Of a stretch of DNA of 63,769 nt, positions 15,946 through 24,899 are shown piece after piece (position 1 is the stretch's first letter; each line of letters starts with the position of its first letter). Made by a program: the position numbers and the translations under genes. Below the pieces are notes generated by a model. That model worked only from the letters and a program-made list of their open reading frames with translations, was not told where the DNA came from and did no database searches. The DNA is from Rhizobium chutanense (lineage in GTDB: Bacteria; Pseudomonadota; Alphaproteobacteria; Rhizobiales; Rhizobiaceae): the NCBI RefSeq assembly GCF_002531935.1, contig NZ_NWSV01000031.1, forward strand, positions 1 through 63,769, read 5' to 3'.

Positions 15946-18900
15946 CAGAAGCGGACTTTGAGCGTGCCCTTGAAGGCGCGGCCCCAGCCGGGCACGCCGG
16001 GCGTGATCTCGAAGTCCTCGTCGAGCAAGTTATAGGCCGCGGCCTCCAGCTCGACGCGCTTATCGAACGGCTCCCAGACCAGGTGGGCGTCGAGGCTCCA
16101 GTAGTCGTCGAGCTTGGTGCCGAGATCGTCGCCAGCGCGCTCGCCGACATAATTAGCAGCTACCGTCGCCTTGACCTTGGCTTCGTTGACCCAGGTCAGC
16201 GCGATCTGGCCTGAGTTTTTCGGTATATAGGGCAGGTTGCCGCCGTAGTTGAAGGTTCCTGGATCCTTGTTTTCGGAATCCATGTAGGCGTAGGTGGCCG
16301 AAAGACCGAAACCGTGTCCGAGCGCGACATTGGCGGTAACGGCGGCGCGGTCGATGCTGCCGCGTGAGAGCGGCAGGCTGGTGTCCGATGGAAGCGAGAT
16401 CAACGGCAGATCGATCGAGAAATCGTGCAGTTCCTGATGCTGGTACTCGACCGAAGTGAAGAAGCGGTCGGTCCATTCGGCATCCCATTGCAGAGCGACC
16501 GTATCCGTATAGCCTTGCGGATCGGCGGAGAACTGGTTGGCCTGCAGCCCGAGTATGCCGATCGGGGCAAGGGTCGGCACTCCGCTATCAAAGCTCTGGC
16601 GCATGAAGGCGGCCCGTAGCCAGTGGTTTTGAATCGGCGTCCAGGCGAGGCCGAAGCGCGGCTCCAGCCGGCTGATATCAATGCCGTCGCCCTCCAGCCG
16701 CGTGGCGAACAAGGCGTATTCGCCCTTAAGATCGGGCGTGATCTCGTGCAGCACATCGATATAGGCGCGGCCGATATTGACGGTGTTGTTGGTGGTGCTG
16801 GGATCGCTGATGACTTCCGGGATGACCGGGAAGAGAGGAAGGATTTCATAGGAGTGGGATGAGATGGTCTTACTGGTGTCTGTCCAGCCGCCCTCGATGC
16901 CGTATCGCCAGGTCAGCGGCCCGCTGCCGATGGAATGGCTGAGAGCCCCGATATAAGTTTTGGATGAGATGTCCTCGATCCCATCAAGGACGGGAATGAT
17001 GTCTGGATCGGGTAGAGGGAAAAGCGGCGCATCGTCGGCTTGAAGAGAGCTTGCTGTTCGCGACCTGGTCTCCGAATAGAGGAATGCACCGTTCAATATG
17101 TTTTCATAGGCGAAGGTGTGGCTCCAGCCGATGCCGGCATTGGTTAGTTCGTTCTCGACATCGCGGTCGAAATATTCCGATGTTACTATCGTCCTGATCG
17201 GAACGCCTGCAAGATTGAGCAGGTCCGTCAGCACCGTGCCCTGCGTCTGAGCGTTCAGCGTTCCGTCATTCTTGGCATGGTTGACGAAGGCTACGACCCG
17301 ATCGTCAGGTGTGACCGTTGCCGTCAGATAACCGTTGGCGCCCAGCAGCTTGTTGTCTGTCTGAACGCCGCCGAAATCTCGGTAGTCGCGATCGAGCGCC
17401 AGCTCTTCCCAGGTCAGATTGCCGTAGAAGCTGATCGGGATCGTCGCGTTTGAATAGCCTTGGATATCGGCTTCGCCGATGCGCCTTGTATGGCCGTCGA
17501 CACTGTTGATGCCGCCGCCGAGCGAGCCTTCGATGAAGGGCACGTCGAATAGGGTTGCCGAGCGCGAGCGGCCGGACAGCATGTGCGGAGAGAGCAGCAG
17601 GCCCTGGATGAAGGATGAATAGCTCGACGCATTGTCGCGGTTCTGGATGATATTGTCGTCGCTGAAGTTCGTCGCGTTGACGAAAGGAAAGATACTGCCC
17701 TTGATCGACTGATCGATATAGCCGCTGCCTTGGAAGGGATCGAAAACCGCATCGCCGTAATAGCGGCCCCAGGCATCCAGCCCCTGCAGCCGGAAGGCGT
17801 CGTTCAGCGTCGAGCCGGCGCTCGCATTGGCGCCGAGGCCGCTGTAATCGCCGCCGCGGGCGCGCGAGCGGCGCAGGAACTCCTGCGCGTTGCGGATCGC
17901 GCCATCCGCGTCGTAATCGTCGATATCGACGGCGGTGCGGAATGCCGAGATAACCGGGTCGTTCTTGTCGAGCCGGTCGGCATTGTCGAGCGCCTGCTGT
18001 GAGGGGATACGGTCGCCCTTTTCGTAATGGGCGGCGGCGAGCATCAACTGCGACTGCGAATGCGCCGGATTGGCCGTGCTGGCGGCGAGCAGATCTTGCA
18101 GTGCCTTGTCGCGCTCGCCGGTCTGCAGGTAATAGCGGCCGCGGGCAAGCAGGACGAGATCGAAGGATGGATCGAGGGCGATTGCCGTATCGATCTCGCG
18201 CTTGGCCTCCTTCATCCGCCCCTGGTCAAGATAGAGTATTGCCAAGTTCGCGTGCAGCAGCGGGTCCTGCGGATCGAGTTCGATCGCCTTTCTGAAGGCC
18301 TTTTCCGCTTCGCCATTGGCGTCGCGCGAACTCTGCAGCAGGCCGAGCGAATTCAGCGTGCCTGATGCGCCGGGGGCAAGTTCGATGGCGCGGTTCAGAT
18401 CTGCAAGCGCGCCATTGATGTCGCTCTGATAGACCGCCTTGTAGCTCGCGCGGGCGGAGAGCGCCATTGGATGGTCGGGGTCGAGCGCCAGCGAGCGTTC
18501 GATCGCTTCCTTCATCTGTTCGCGGTCGTCGGTGAGCTGCGCCAGCTGGGCGCGGACCGCCGGCAGGGTCGGATCGTCGGGATAACGCTGTTCGGCTTTC
18601 TTGATGATCTCGAGCGCGGCGCGCGGGTTTTGCAGGAAGCCTGTCGTATAGGCCTGCATAATCGCGCCGTAGGGGCCGGCGGTATTGGCCGGCGGCGGCT
18701 CGGCATGCTTGGGATCGGCAAGCGAGCGGGCGAAATAGCCGCCATATTGCGCCATGTTGCGGCGTGTCGGATCGAGATGCGGCAGCGCCTTCTGGAAGAG
18801 CTTGGCGGCATCGCCATAGCGCTTTTCGGAGCCGGCGATGGTGGCGTCGATCAGATCGACGCGCGCCTGCTGGGCTGCCGTCAGCTTGCGGCCGCGGATG

Positions 18901-19703
18901 TTCTGCAGCGTTGCGGTCGCGGCCTGGCGTCCGTCGAAGGCGCTCTGCACTTCGGCGAGTTCCAGCCAGTCTTCGGTGGTGCGGCGCTCCGGCGGCAGTG
19001 CCAACAGGCGGCGGCGCTCCGTCGCCATGCGGTCGGCCCGCAGGGGCGAGGTCGGCATCAGGTCGAAGCCGTCGCGCAGGTCCAGATAGAAGAGCATCTG
19101 CTCGCGGTCGTCAGGATTGACGCTGATGATCTTGTGCGGCGCCTGGCCGATGGTGGCGACCGCCCCTTCACCCTCGCCGACCTCGACGCTGCCTTGCGGG
19201 TTGGAGAGCGCCACGCGGCCCTCGAGCACGATCATCGAGGTCTTGGCGCCGTCGACGGTCATCGTCCAGTCCGTGCCGCGAATAGCGGCGGCGGCGGCAG
19301 GCGTCTCCACCGTCAGGCCCTGGCCGCCGCGCTCGGCGCGTGCCCAGATGGTGCCGGATTGGAGATTGAGCACCGTATCGCCGGTCGCCGCCATCTTCTT
19401 GACCTGCAGCGAGGAATTGCGGCCGAGGCGGACCTGGGTGTGATCGGAAAAGACGATGGCGAGCTGGCCGTTGGCATTGGTGCGCAGCACGTCGCCGGTC
19501 AAAAGATCCTGGTTGATGTCGACGATCCGCCAGTCCGATACGTCGATGAAGCGGACCTCTTCGCCGGTCTTGCGGGCGATGACGGAACCGGCGACCGGCG
19601 TTGCCCGCTGCACGGGATCGGCCATAGCAGGCCGCCCGAAAGCAGGCAGTGCAAGCGCCAGCGCCACGCCTGCGCGAAAGATGTGTTTGGAATGCCCCCG
19701 CAT
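15945..19703 (-). CDS. FecR domain - TPR - outer-membrane beta-barrel fusion protein
   Basis: A 1252-residue exported protein with a signal peptide (about 1-28). A FecR domain follows (about 45-165, with the pattern AAIRGTDW and VLEGRVAL), then an alpha-helical TPR array (about 230-600, several repeats such as ALADLNRAIELAPGASGTLNSLG). The C-terminal 600 residues are rich in alternating aromatic/hydrophobic strands ending in KVRF, like a TonB-dependent-receptor barrel; a partial TonB-receptor-like C-terminus (YNLLDEDFEITPG) is visible. No TonB box or plug domain is evident. It probably senses a periplasmic or outer-membrane condition and passes it to the co-translated CHASE2 cyclase. A one-chain FecR-TPR-barrel is unusual. 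Confidence 0.85.
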   Translation of the reverse strand: MRGHSKHIFRAGVALALALPAFGRPAMADPVQRATPVAGSVIARKTGEEVRFIDVSDWRIVDINQDLLTGDVLRTNANGQLAIVFSDHTQVRLGRNSSLQVKKMAATGDTVLNLQSGTIWARAERGGQGLTVETPAAAAAIRGTDWTMTVDGAKTSMIVLEGRVALSNPQGSVEVGEGEGAVATIGQAPHKIISVNPDDREQMLFYLDLRDGFDLMPTSPLRADRMATERRRLLALPPERRTTEDWLELAEVQSAFDGRQAATATLQNIRGRKLTAAQQARVDLIDATIAGSEKRYGDAAKLFQKALPHLDPTRRNMAQYGGYFARSLADPKHAEPPPANTAGPYGAIMQAYTTGFLQNPRAALEIIKKAEQRYPDDPTLPAVRAQLAQLTDDREQMKEAIERSLALDPDHPMALSARASYKAVYQSDINGALADLNRAIELAPGASGTLNSLGLLQSSRDANGEAEKAFRKAIELDPQDPLLHANLAILYLDQGRMKEAKREIDTAIALDPSFDLVLLARGRYYLQTGERDKALQDLLAASTANPAHSQSQLMLAAAHYEKGDRIPSQQALDNADRLDKNDPVISAFRTAVDIDDYDADGAIRNAQEFLRRSRARGGDYSGLGANASAGSTLNDAFRLQGLDAWGRYYGDAVFDPFQGSGYIDQSIKGSIFPFVNATNFSDDNIIQNRDNASSYSSFIQGLLLSPHMLSGRSRSATLFDVPFIEGSLGGGINSVDGHTRRIGEADIQGYSNATIPISFYGNLTWEELALDRDYRDFGGVQTDNKLLGANGYLTATVTPDDRVVAFVNHAKNDGTLNAQTQGTVLTDLLNLAGVPIRTIVTSEYFDRDVENELTNAGIGWSHTFAYENILNGAFLYSETRSRTASSLQADDAPLFPLPDPDIIPVLDGIEDISSKTYIGALSHSIGSGPLTWRYGIEGGWTDTSKTISSHSYEILPLFPVIPEVISDPSTTNNTVNIGRAYIDVLHEITPDLKGEYALFATRLEGDGIDISRLEPRFGLAWTPIQNHWLRAAFMRQSFDSGVPTLAPIGILGLQANQFSADPQGYTDTVALQWDAEWTDRFFTSVEYQHQELHDFSIDLPLISLPSDTSLPLSRGSIDRAAVTANVALGHGFGLSATYAYMDSENKDPGTFNYGGNLPYIPKNSGQIALTWVNEAKVKATVAANYVGERAGDDLGTKLDDYWSLDAHLVWEPFDKRVELEAAAYNLLDEDFEITPGVPGWGRAFKGTLKVRF

Positions 19704-19833
19704 GACCTCAACCCCATACCCGCGCTTCCCCTTTGTCCGTGTAGAGGGAAAAAGTCAAGCATGTTGCACACGTGTTCTTGCTTTCGTTCCAAAGTGTACT
19801 ATCAGGGAAACACTTTTGTGGTGGAGTATTGAC
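19704..19833. promoter_or_regulatory. Shared divergent control region of FecR-barrel and PycTM-like genes
   Basis: A 130-base region between divergent starts. It holds an 8-base palindrome ACACGTGT near 19768 and an inverted repeat AAAGTGT (19791-19797) / ACACTTT (19810-19816) just before the PycTM-like start. These are candidate operator sites; no regulator is adjacent. Confidence 0.4.
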
Positions 19834-20373
19834 GTGAGCGAATTCGAAAGTGCCACTGAGGTTATGCTGAGCAATCCCTCAAGCGGGGACGTCAGCGCCG
19901 AATATTTTGATCATATCAAGAAAATCAACGACATATTTTACGATCAGATCAAGATATCCGATCAAAAAGCCGCCTATATCTTTACTTTCATGCTCGCCTT
20001 TCTGGTAAGCTCCAGCGAGGTGAGGGCCGTCTTCAGCCTGGCGCGTTACACCGGCAACGCGCCGGGCAGCATGCTGTTCTCAGCCCTGCTTGCCGCAGCC
20101 TCGGTCTTCTCCATTCTGTCGGCGATTCTCGTCGTGCTGCCGCGTCGCCTCGGCGCCTCCACCTCGCTGTTCTGGGGCGCCTGGCCCAAGCATCGCGACA
20201 TGTTCTTCGACGCCGCTCTTCGCCGCGACGAGCGTTACCTCTTCGACCAGTATTTCGAAAACGCCAACATCCTCTCCGCCATCGCCCGCAACAAATACCG
20301 CTGCGTCACCTTTGCGTTTCGCGGGCTGATGGTGAGCGTGATTGCTTATGTGCTGCTGTTGGTGGCGCTGTGA
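19834..20373 (+). CDS. Pycsar-type membrane effector (PycTM/DUF5706 family)
   Basis: A 179-residue protein starting at GTG 19834, with GGAG about ten bases upstream. The N-terminal 40 residues are polar. ISDQKAAYIFTFMLAF then leads into the first of three membrane segments (about 45-65, 78-102, 160-178). The DxKAxxxxTF opening of the first helix is the recognisable mark of the family NCBI names Pycsar system effector, in which the membrane domain kills the cell when a pyrimidine cyclic nucleotide binds. It is divergent from the FecR-barrel/CHASE2-cyclase operon, so a cyclase lies next door, though not in the usual same-strand order. Whether it serves defence or signalling is unknown. Confidence 0.72.
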   Translation: MSEFESATEVMLSNPSSGDVSAEYFDHIKKINDIFYDQIKISDQKAAYIFTFMLAFLVSSSEVRAVFSLARYTGNAPGSMLFSALLAAASVFSILSAILVVLPRRLGASTSLFWGAWPKHRDMFFDAALRRDERYLFDQYFENANILSAIARNKYRCVTFAFRGLMVSVIAYVLLLVAL

Positions 20374-20456
20374 GAGTGGATTGCTGTCGCTTGGAGCTTA
20401 TCAGTTGCTGACGCCGGCGTCCGTTGGAGGATGCCGGCGTCAGTACGCCCCTTCAC

Positions 20457-20945
20457 TCAATCCTCGACCTCAATGACCAGTTCAAGCTCGATCGGCAGGC
20501 CGAGGGGCAGGCTGGCGACGCCGAGCACGACGCGGCCCGAGAGCTTTTCCTTGCCGAAGACGGCAAGCAGCATTTCAGATGCCCCGTCGGCAACCTTCGG
20601 ATGGTCGCGGAAATCGCCTTCGGTGGCGATGTAGACACCGAGCTTGACCACTCTCACGACCCTGTCCAGCGAGCCCAGATAGTCCCTGGCGGCCGCCAGC
20701 GCGCTGAGTGTCGCCGTTTCAGCCGCCTTCCTGCCGTCCTCCGATGTCAACGTACCGCCGACGCGGCCGATGTAGCGCGGCTCGTGGCCGACGACGGGCA
20801 GCATGCCGCTGAAGAAGACCAGCTTGCCTGACCGGACCGCTTCGACATAGGCCCCGAAAGGGGTCGGTGGCGGCGGAAGGGTGATGCCGAGTTCCTGCAG
20901 CCGTCGTTCTGCGCCGGCTGCCAACGCCTTCTGATGGTTTACCAT
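20457..20945 (-). CDS. RidA/YjgF/Rid family protein
   Basis: A 162-residue protein of the Rid superfamily, slightly longer than classical RidA (about 128). It matches the COG0251 subgroup with GKLVFFSGMLPV and LPLGLPIELELVIEV. RidA deaminates reactive enamines, but the conserved Arg of the active subgroup is not obvious here, so this may be a Rid1-7 type of unknown activity. Its start overlaps the end of the SDR gene by seven bases, so the pair is an operon read from 21664. Confidence 0.88.
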   Translation of the reverse strand: MVNHQKALAAGAERRLQELGITLPPPPTPFGAYVEAVRSGKLVFFSGMLPVVGHEPRYIGRVGGTLTSEDGRKAAETATLSALAAARDYLGSLDRVVRVVKLGVYIATEGDFRDHPKVADGASEMLLAVFGKEKLSGRVVLGVASLPLGLPIELELVIEVED

Positions 20946-21664
20946 TTGCCCAGATGTGCGCCGCCGTCGACGTGCAGCACCTCCCCGGTTACACGCGGCG
21001 CTTCGGTGAGAAAGACGACTGCGTCGACGATCTCCTCGACATTCGATATGCCTGCGATCGGCGACAGCGTCCTCAGGAAATCCTTCGGATTGTCCTTATG
21101 CAGCGGCGTGTCCACCACACCCGGAGCCACGATATTGAAGCGAATTTTGTCGTTCGCATATTCCATCGCCAGGTTCTTCGAGATGGCGTTGATGCCGCCC
21201 TTCGTCATCATCGATACCGAGGCGGAGAAGCCGGCGATCGGATGATCGGTCAATGGCGTGGTGATGCTGACGACGCTGCCGCCCGACTTCTGCGCGAGCA
21301 TCTGCTTGACGACCAGTTGGGTCAGGTGGATGAAGCCTTCGAGATTGGTCGAGGACAATTTCCTGAAGTCCGCCATCGTGAAATCGACGAACGGCTTGGC
21401 CAAGAAAATGCCGGCATTGTTGACGAGGCCATCGATCGAGCCGAACCGGTCGATTGCGGCTCTTGCCACCCGCGCTGCGGTTTCGGCATCGCCGATGTCG
21501 CCATCGACCAGGGCCAGTTTGTCTGAGGCCTTGAAGGCATCCGAAGCGCTGACCTGGCGCGAGGTGGCGACGACATTATAGCCGCGCGCGATGAAAGCGT
21601 TGACGAGGCCCGCCCCGATACCCTGGGAGGCGCCGGTGACGATGACTGTTTTTGCCGTACTCAT
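20939..21664 (-). CDS. Short-chain dehydrogenase/reductase
   Basis: A 241-residue classical SDR. It has TGASQGIGAG (residues 10-19) for cofactor binding, NNAG, and the catalytic Ser...Met/Lys segment SVSMMTKGG; the usual Tyr of YxxxK is replaced by Met in this stretch (SMMTK), a possible active-site change. The C-terminus EVLHVDGGAHLG is typical of the family. The ATG at 21664 (MSTAKT) is preferred; the open frame extends to 22321 but overlaps the divergent LysR gene. It is coupled with the RidA-family gene and divergent from a LysR regulator that likely controls both. Confidence 0.88.
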   Translation of the reverse strand: MSTAKTVIVTGASQGIGAGLVNAFIARGYNVVATSRQVSASDAFKASDKLALVDGDIGDAETAARVARAAIDRFGSIDGLVNNAGIFLAKPFVDFTMADFRKLSSTNLEGFIHLTQLVVKQMLAQKSGGSVVSITTPLTDHPIAGFSASVSMMTKGGINAISKNLAMEYANDKIRFNIVAPGVVDTPLHKDNPKDFLRTLSPIAGISNVEEIVDAVVFLTEAPRVTGEVLHVDGGAHLGKW

Positions 21665-21828
21665 GTTGATCTCCAAAAGATTGGTTCGGGCGGCGGGCCT
21701 TGCTTGTGAAGGACGGGTCGCTCGAGATGGGGCTGCTGCGAACGCGCCTCCATCGGGTTGTCTTGTTTTCGCAAGGTGAATATGGCGAAAACGCCATTCC
21801 TCGATTAGATGGAAATATCTGGATTCTC

Positions 21829-21846
21829 TTTTGCACCTATGCAAAA
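21829..21846. promoter_or_regulatory. LysR-type operator candidate
   Basis: TTTTGCACCTATGCAAAA is an inverted repeat of 7-base arms around 4 bases, of T-N11-A type, between the divergent SDR and LysR genes. It contains one ATG of the LysR frame (21839), which argues for the downstream ATG at 21854 as the true start. Confidence 0.6.
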
Positions 21847-21853
21847 ATCGGTC

Positions 21854-22756
21854 ATGGCCGATCTCAACGATATCGCCGTGTTCGTGAAGGTGGCGCAGTA
21901 CGGCAGCTTCAGCCGCGCTGCCCATTCGCTTGGCATGCCGGTCTCGACGGTCAGCCGGAAGGTGACGTCGCTGGAGGAGCAGCTCGGCGTGACGCTGCTG
22001 CAGCGCACGACCCGCAAGCTCAGCCTGACTGCGCAGGGCCGCGCCTATTACGATCAATGCCGCGAGCCGCTCGCTCATATCCTGGATGCCGAGCAGGTGC
22101 TCAGCGAAACTCAGAGAAAACCGGAAGGTCTGCTGAAGATCTCCGTACCGGTCATCTTCGGGCAGGAGGTGTTTTACGAATTTGTCTCTGCCTTCCTGAA
22201 GACATATCCCGATATCCAGATCGATCTCTTCGTCACCAATCTGTTCCTCGATCTGATCGCCGAGAATATCGATGTCGGCATCCGCTTCGGCGAGCTCAAG
22301 GATTCGACCATCGTCGCGCAACGGCTCGGCAAGAGCGTGCGCTATCTGGTCGCCACACCGGATTATCTGAAGGGCAGAGTGCTCCCGTCAAAGCCCGAAG
22401 ACCTGAAGGACCATCGTTGCGTTCTGCTGAACGGCCGCAACGGCGAGGCGGAATGGCATCTGGTGAGCGGGCGCAAATCGGTTCGCCTGCAGGTATCGGG
22501 GTCGGTATCGAGCCGGGATTTCGATGCGGTGAGCGCTTTCACCTGTCGCGGGCACGGCATCGGGTTGTTGCCTTCGACCTATTGCGACGAGCAGATCAAA
22601 AGCGGCGAACTCATCCGCCTGCTGCCGGACTGGTCGTCGGAGGAAATCTTCGTCCATGCCGTCTATCCCACACGGCGCTTCCTGCCCTCGAGATTGCAGG
22701 TCTTTCTGGAAGCGCTGAAGGCTTGGAAGACCCCCTTGTGGCTGCCCTTGCATTGA
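21854..22756 (+). CDS. LysR family transcriptional regulator
   Basis: A 300-residue regulator of standard length, with an N-terminal winged helix (MADLNDIAVFVKVAQYGSFS to about residue 60) and a LysR substrate domain in two lobes. It belongs to the group whose members often regulate an adjacent divergent oxidoreductase. The start at 21854 gives the typical LysR length; the ATGs at 21809 and 21839 add residues encoded within the operator. It probably controls the SDR-RidA operon through the palindrome at 21829-21846. Confidence 0.9.
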   Translation: MADLNDIAVFVKVAQYGSFSRAAHSLGMPVSTVSRKVTSLEEQLGVTLLQRTTRKLSLTAQGRAYYDQCREPLAHILDAEQVLSETQRKPEGLLKISVPVIFGQEVFYEFVSAFLKTYPDIQIDLFVTNLFLDLIAENIDVGIRFGELKDSTIVAQRLGKSVRYLVATPDYLKGRVLPSKPEDLKDHRCVLLNGRNGEAEWHLVSGRKSVRLQVSGSVSSRDFDAVSAFTCRGHGIGLLPSTYCDEQIKSGELIRLLPDWSSEEIFVHAVYPTRRFLPSRLQVFLEALKAWKTPLWLPLH

Positions 22757-23159
22757 GGGCGTTCGGCTTGGCGCCACCGAGAGAGCCTCACCCTGAAGGT
22801 GCCCCGCAGGAGCCTCGAAGGACGAGGCGGATTCGCTGACTTGCCTCTCTCATTCCTGTGCTTGTCACAGGAATCCAGCCACGGCGCGTCTGCGCCGTGA
22901 GTAGAGGTCCTTCCAAAGAGTTTGCCGCGCCCAAGGACTTGGGCGCACTGGATTCCTGTGACGAGCACAGGAATGAGGGAGGAGAAGTAGGCACGCTCAA
23001 GAGCACCATGGGAAAGCCAGCCGATCACGGCAACCTGCAAAGGGCGTGCCGCCACCCCTGATATCACCGAAAATTGAAGCCCCTCGCGCGGCCGGGCGCC
23101 TTCCGCCGGCCAAGCTGTGTTACAGTTTCCCCGCGTGGGAATGGCGTGGGGATTTGCGG
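22757..23159. repeat. Intergenic repeat cluster: GAGAGCCTC element and long palindrome
   Basis: A 403-base non-coding stretch with two repeat types. Bases 22779-22836 carry the family with GAGAGCCTCACCCTGAAGG and GCCTCGAAGGACGAGG, found inverted at 36936-36985 and 37125-37180. Bases 22850-22984 form a large palindrome: CTCTCTCATTCCTGTGCTTG at the left is mirrored by GAGCACAGGAATGAGGGA at the right. Half of it recurs near 5045. Such elements resemble rhizobial intergenic mosaic elements. The remainder is the promoter region of the next gene. Confidence 0.7.
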
Positions 23160-23936
23160 ATGCTGACGACACTTGCGGTGCTCATGGGTCTTTCCAGTCT
23201 CGTACCGGCCGCAGGTGCCGGCGGCAACGAAGTCGACGTCACGCTGGTGCTTGCTGTCGACACCTCGCGGTCGATGGATGTCGAGGAGATCGGTATCCAG
23301 CGCGAGGGTTATGTCGAAGCACTCAAGCACAAGGAATTCATCGATGCGGTGAGGAGCGGGCTCACCGGCCGCATCGCCATCAGCTATTTCGAATGGGCAG
23401 GCTATGTCGTCCAGGAATCGGTGATCGACTGGCAGGTGATCGAGACCGAAGCGGATGCGATCGCCTTTGCCGACAAGCTCGACGCCCGGCCGATCGGTAC
23501 CCAGCGGCGAACCTCGATCTCGACCGCCATCGACCAGGGCGCCAGTATGATCACCACCGGTCCCTTCCAGGGCAGGCGCGAGGTGATCGATGTTTCCGGC
23601 GACGGCCCGAACAACTCCGGCGATCCCGTCACGCCTGTCCGCGACAAGGCGGTGGCGTCAGGCATGATCATTAATGGCCTCGCCATCATGCTGCGCCCTT
23701 CCGATGCGCCCGGCGGGCTCGACAAATATTACGCCGATTGCGTCATCGGCGGCCCCGGCGCCTTCGTGCTGCCGGTTCACAAGATCGAGGATTTCGCCAT
23801 CGCCGTACGCCGCAAGCTGGTGCTGGAGATCAGCGGCCTGTCCCCGCCGCCGACGGTGGAGAGGGTCGCCGGAGCCGGGCCGCTGACGGATTGCCTGATC
23901 GGCGAGAAGCAGTGGAGGGATATGTTCTACCGGTGA
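23160..23936 (+). CDS. DUF1194 domain protein, VWA-like, exported
   Basis: A 258-residue protein with a signal peptide (about residues 1-20) and a DUF1194/von Willebrand A-like domain. The MIDAS metal motif is visible as DTSRSMD (about residues 34-40), with supporting GPNNSGD and LMLRP-type segments. VWA proteins usually mediate metal-dependent protein contacts; DUF1194 members are common in rhizobia and their function is unknown. The ATG at 23160 gives the signal peptide; the frame upstream runs into the repeat region. It is monocistronic. Confidence 0.82.
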   Translation: MLTTLAVLMGLSSLVPAAGAGGNEVDVTLVLAVDTSRSMDVEEIGIQREGYVEALKHKEFIDAVRSGLTGRIAISYFEWAGYVVQESVIDWQVIETEADAIAFADKLDARPIGTQRRTSISTAIDQGASMITTGPFQGRREVIDVSGDGPNNSGDPVTPVRDKAVASGMIINGLAIMLRPSDAPGGLDKYYADCVIGGPGAFVLPVHKIEDFAIAVRRKLVLEISGLSPPPTVERVAGAGPLTDCLIGEKQWRDMFYR

Positions 23937-24064
23937 GTTGGTGGGCTGCGGGCGCGGCTTGGGATGAGAGAGGAGAGGGCGTGCCACACGGCACGCCGGT
24001 AAGGAAAAGAAGCCCCGCCCCGCAAGGGGCTCGAAGGGCGGATGCTCCCGGCGCCTGCCGCCAG

Positions 24065-24754
24065 CTACAACGGCAATCGCCTCCCGGCCTGTTCGCTGAC
24101 CATATATTCGGCGTACCAGTCCGGCCAGTTCTCGTCGTATTGTCCGCCGTTTCGTTTCTCGTGTTCGCCGTGGGCCTCAGCGGCGCGGCGCAGTGCGGCG
24201 GCGAGGTCGTTCGAGGTCGAGAAGGCCGTTTCGTCGGCGTCGATGCGGCCGGGCAGGCGAGTGGTGACCTCCTGGAACAGCCAGCCATTGCCGTCGGGAT
24301 CCCTGAACGAGGCGAAGGAACGGTAGCTGCGGTGTTCGGGATCGCGGCCGGCGATGCGCAGGCGGCCGAAGAGATAGGGCTCGTCCTTGCCGGCATAGAC
24401 GCCCGATGCGTCGTGGAAGACCTCGCTCACCTCGACGTCGCGGGCGATAAGATCGCGCCTGGCCGCCTCGATGTCGGAGACGATCAGGTAGAGCCCTTGC
24501 GCGGAGCCTGGGGCGGCGGCGGTGACGTTCTTGCCGAAGATGATCGCGCAGCCGGAGCCCGGCGGAGTAAACTGGATCACCCGGAAATCGGCGTCGTTGG
24601 CGAAATCGGCATCGAGCCTCCAGCCCAGGCCGTCGTAGAAACGTTTGGCGCGGTCGACGTCGGAAACGGGGATGACGACCACTTCGAGCTTGGTGTCGAC
24701 CGGTCGCATTCTCATGGATTCGGCGGGGATTTCACTCTGCGTTGCATTGCTCAT
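24065..24754 (-). CDS. VOC family (glyoxalase/bleomycin-resistance fold) protein
   Basis: A 229-residue protein. Residues about 20-145 form a glyoxalase-type beta-alpha-beta domain (KLEVVVIPVSDVDRAKRFYDGLGW to FRDPDGNGWLFQEV). The C-terminal 80 residues are an additional helical region ending in ENWPDWYAEYMVSEQAG, a pattern seen in VOC proteins of rhizobia. The metal-ligand set is incomplete compared with GloA, so function is open (resistance, dioxygenase or isomerase). A good ribosome site GGAGCTGAAG precedes the ATG. It stands before the ribH-type gene on the same strand with a 145-base gap. Confidence 0.82.
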   Translation of the reverse strand: MSNATQSEIPAESMRMRPVDTKLEVVVIPVSDVDRAKRFYDGLGWRLDADFANDADFRVIQFTPPGSGCAIIFGKNVTAAAPGSAQGLYLIVSDIEAARRDLIARDVEVSEVFHDASGVYAGKDEPYLFGRLRIAGRDPEHRSYRSFASFRDPDGNGWLFQEVTTRLPGRIDADETAFSTSNDLAAALRRAAEAHGEHEKRNGGQYDENWPDWYAEYMVSEQAGRRLPL

Positions 24755-24899
24755 CTTCAGCTCCCTTGAGGTTTGGACGCATTAAGAATGGCGATACATG
24801 TCGGGTGGAGTGGACCACAGCGCGGGTGGGGCGTCGAATCAATTCTTCTGTCGGTATGGAGAAGACGGCGGGCCGATCCCGCCGTCAGTTGCGCAAGCT

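Noticed and set aside
13984..20373. Complete canonical Pycsar operon
   Set aside because: The cyclase is a large CHASE2 receptor on the opposite strand, co-translated with a FecR protein, not the small same-strand PycC that normally precedes PycTM.
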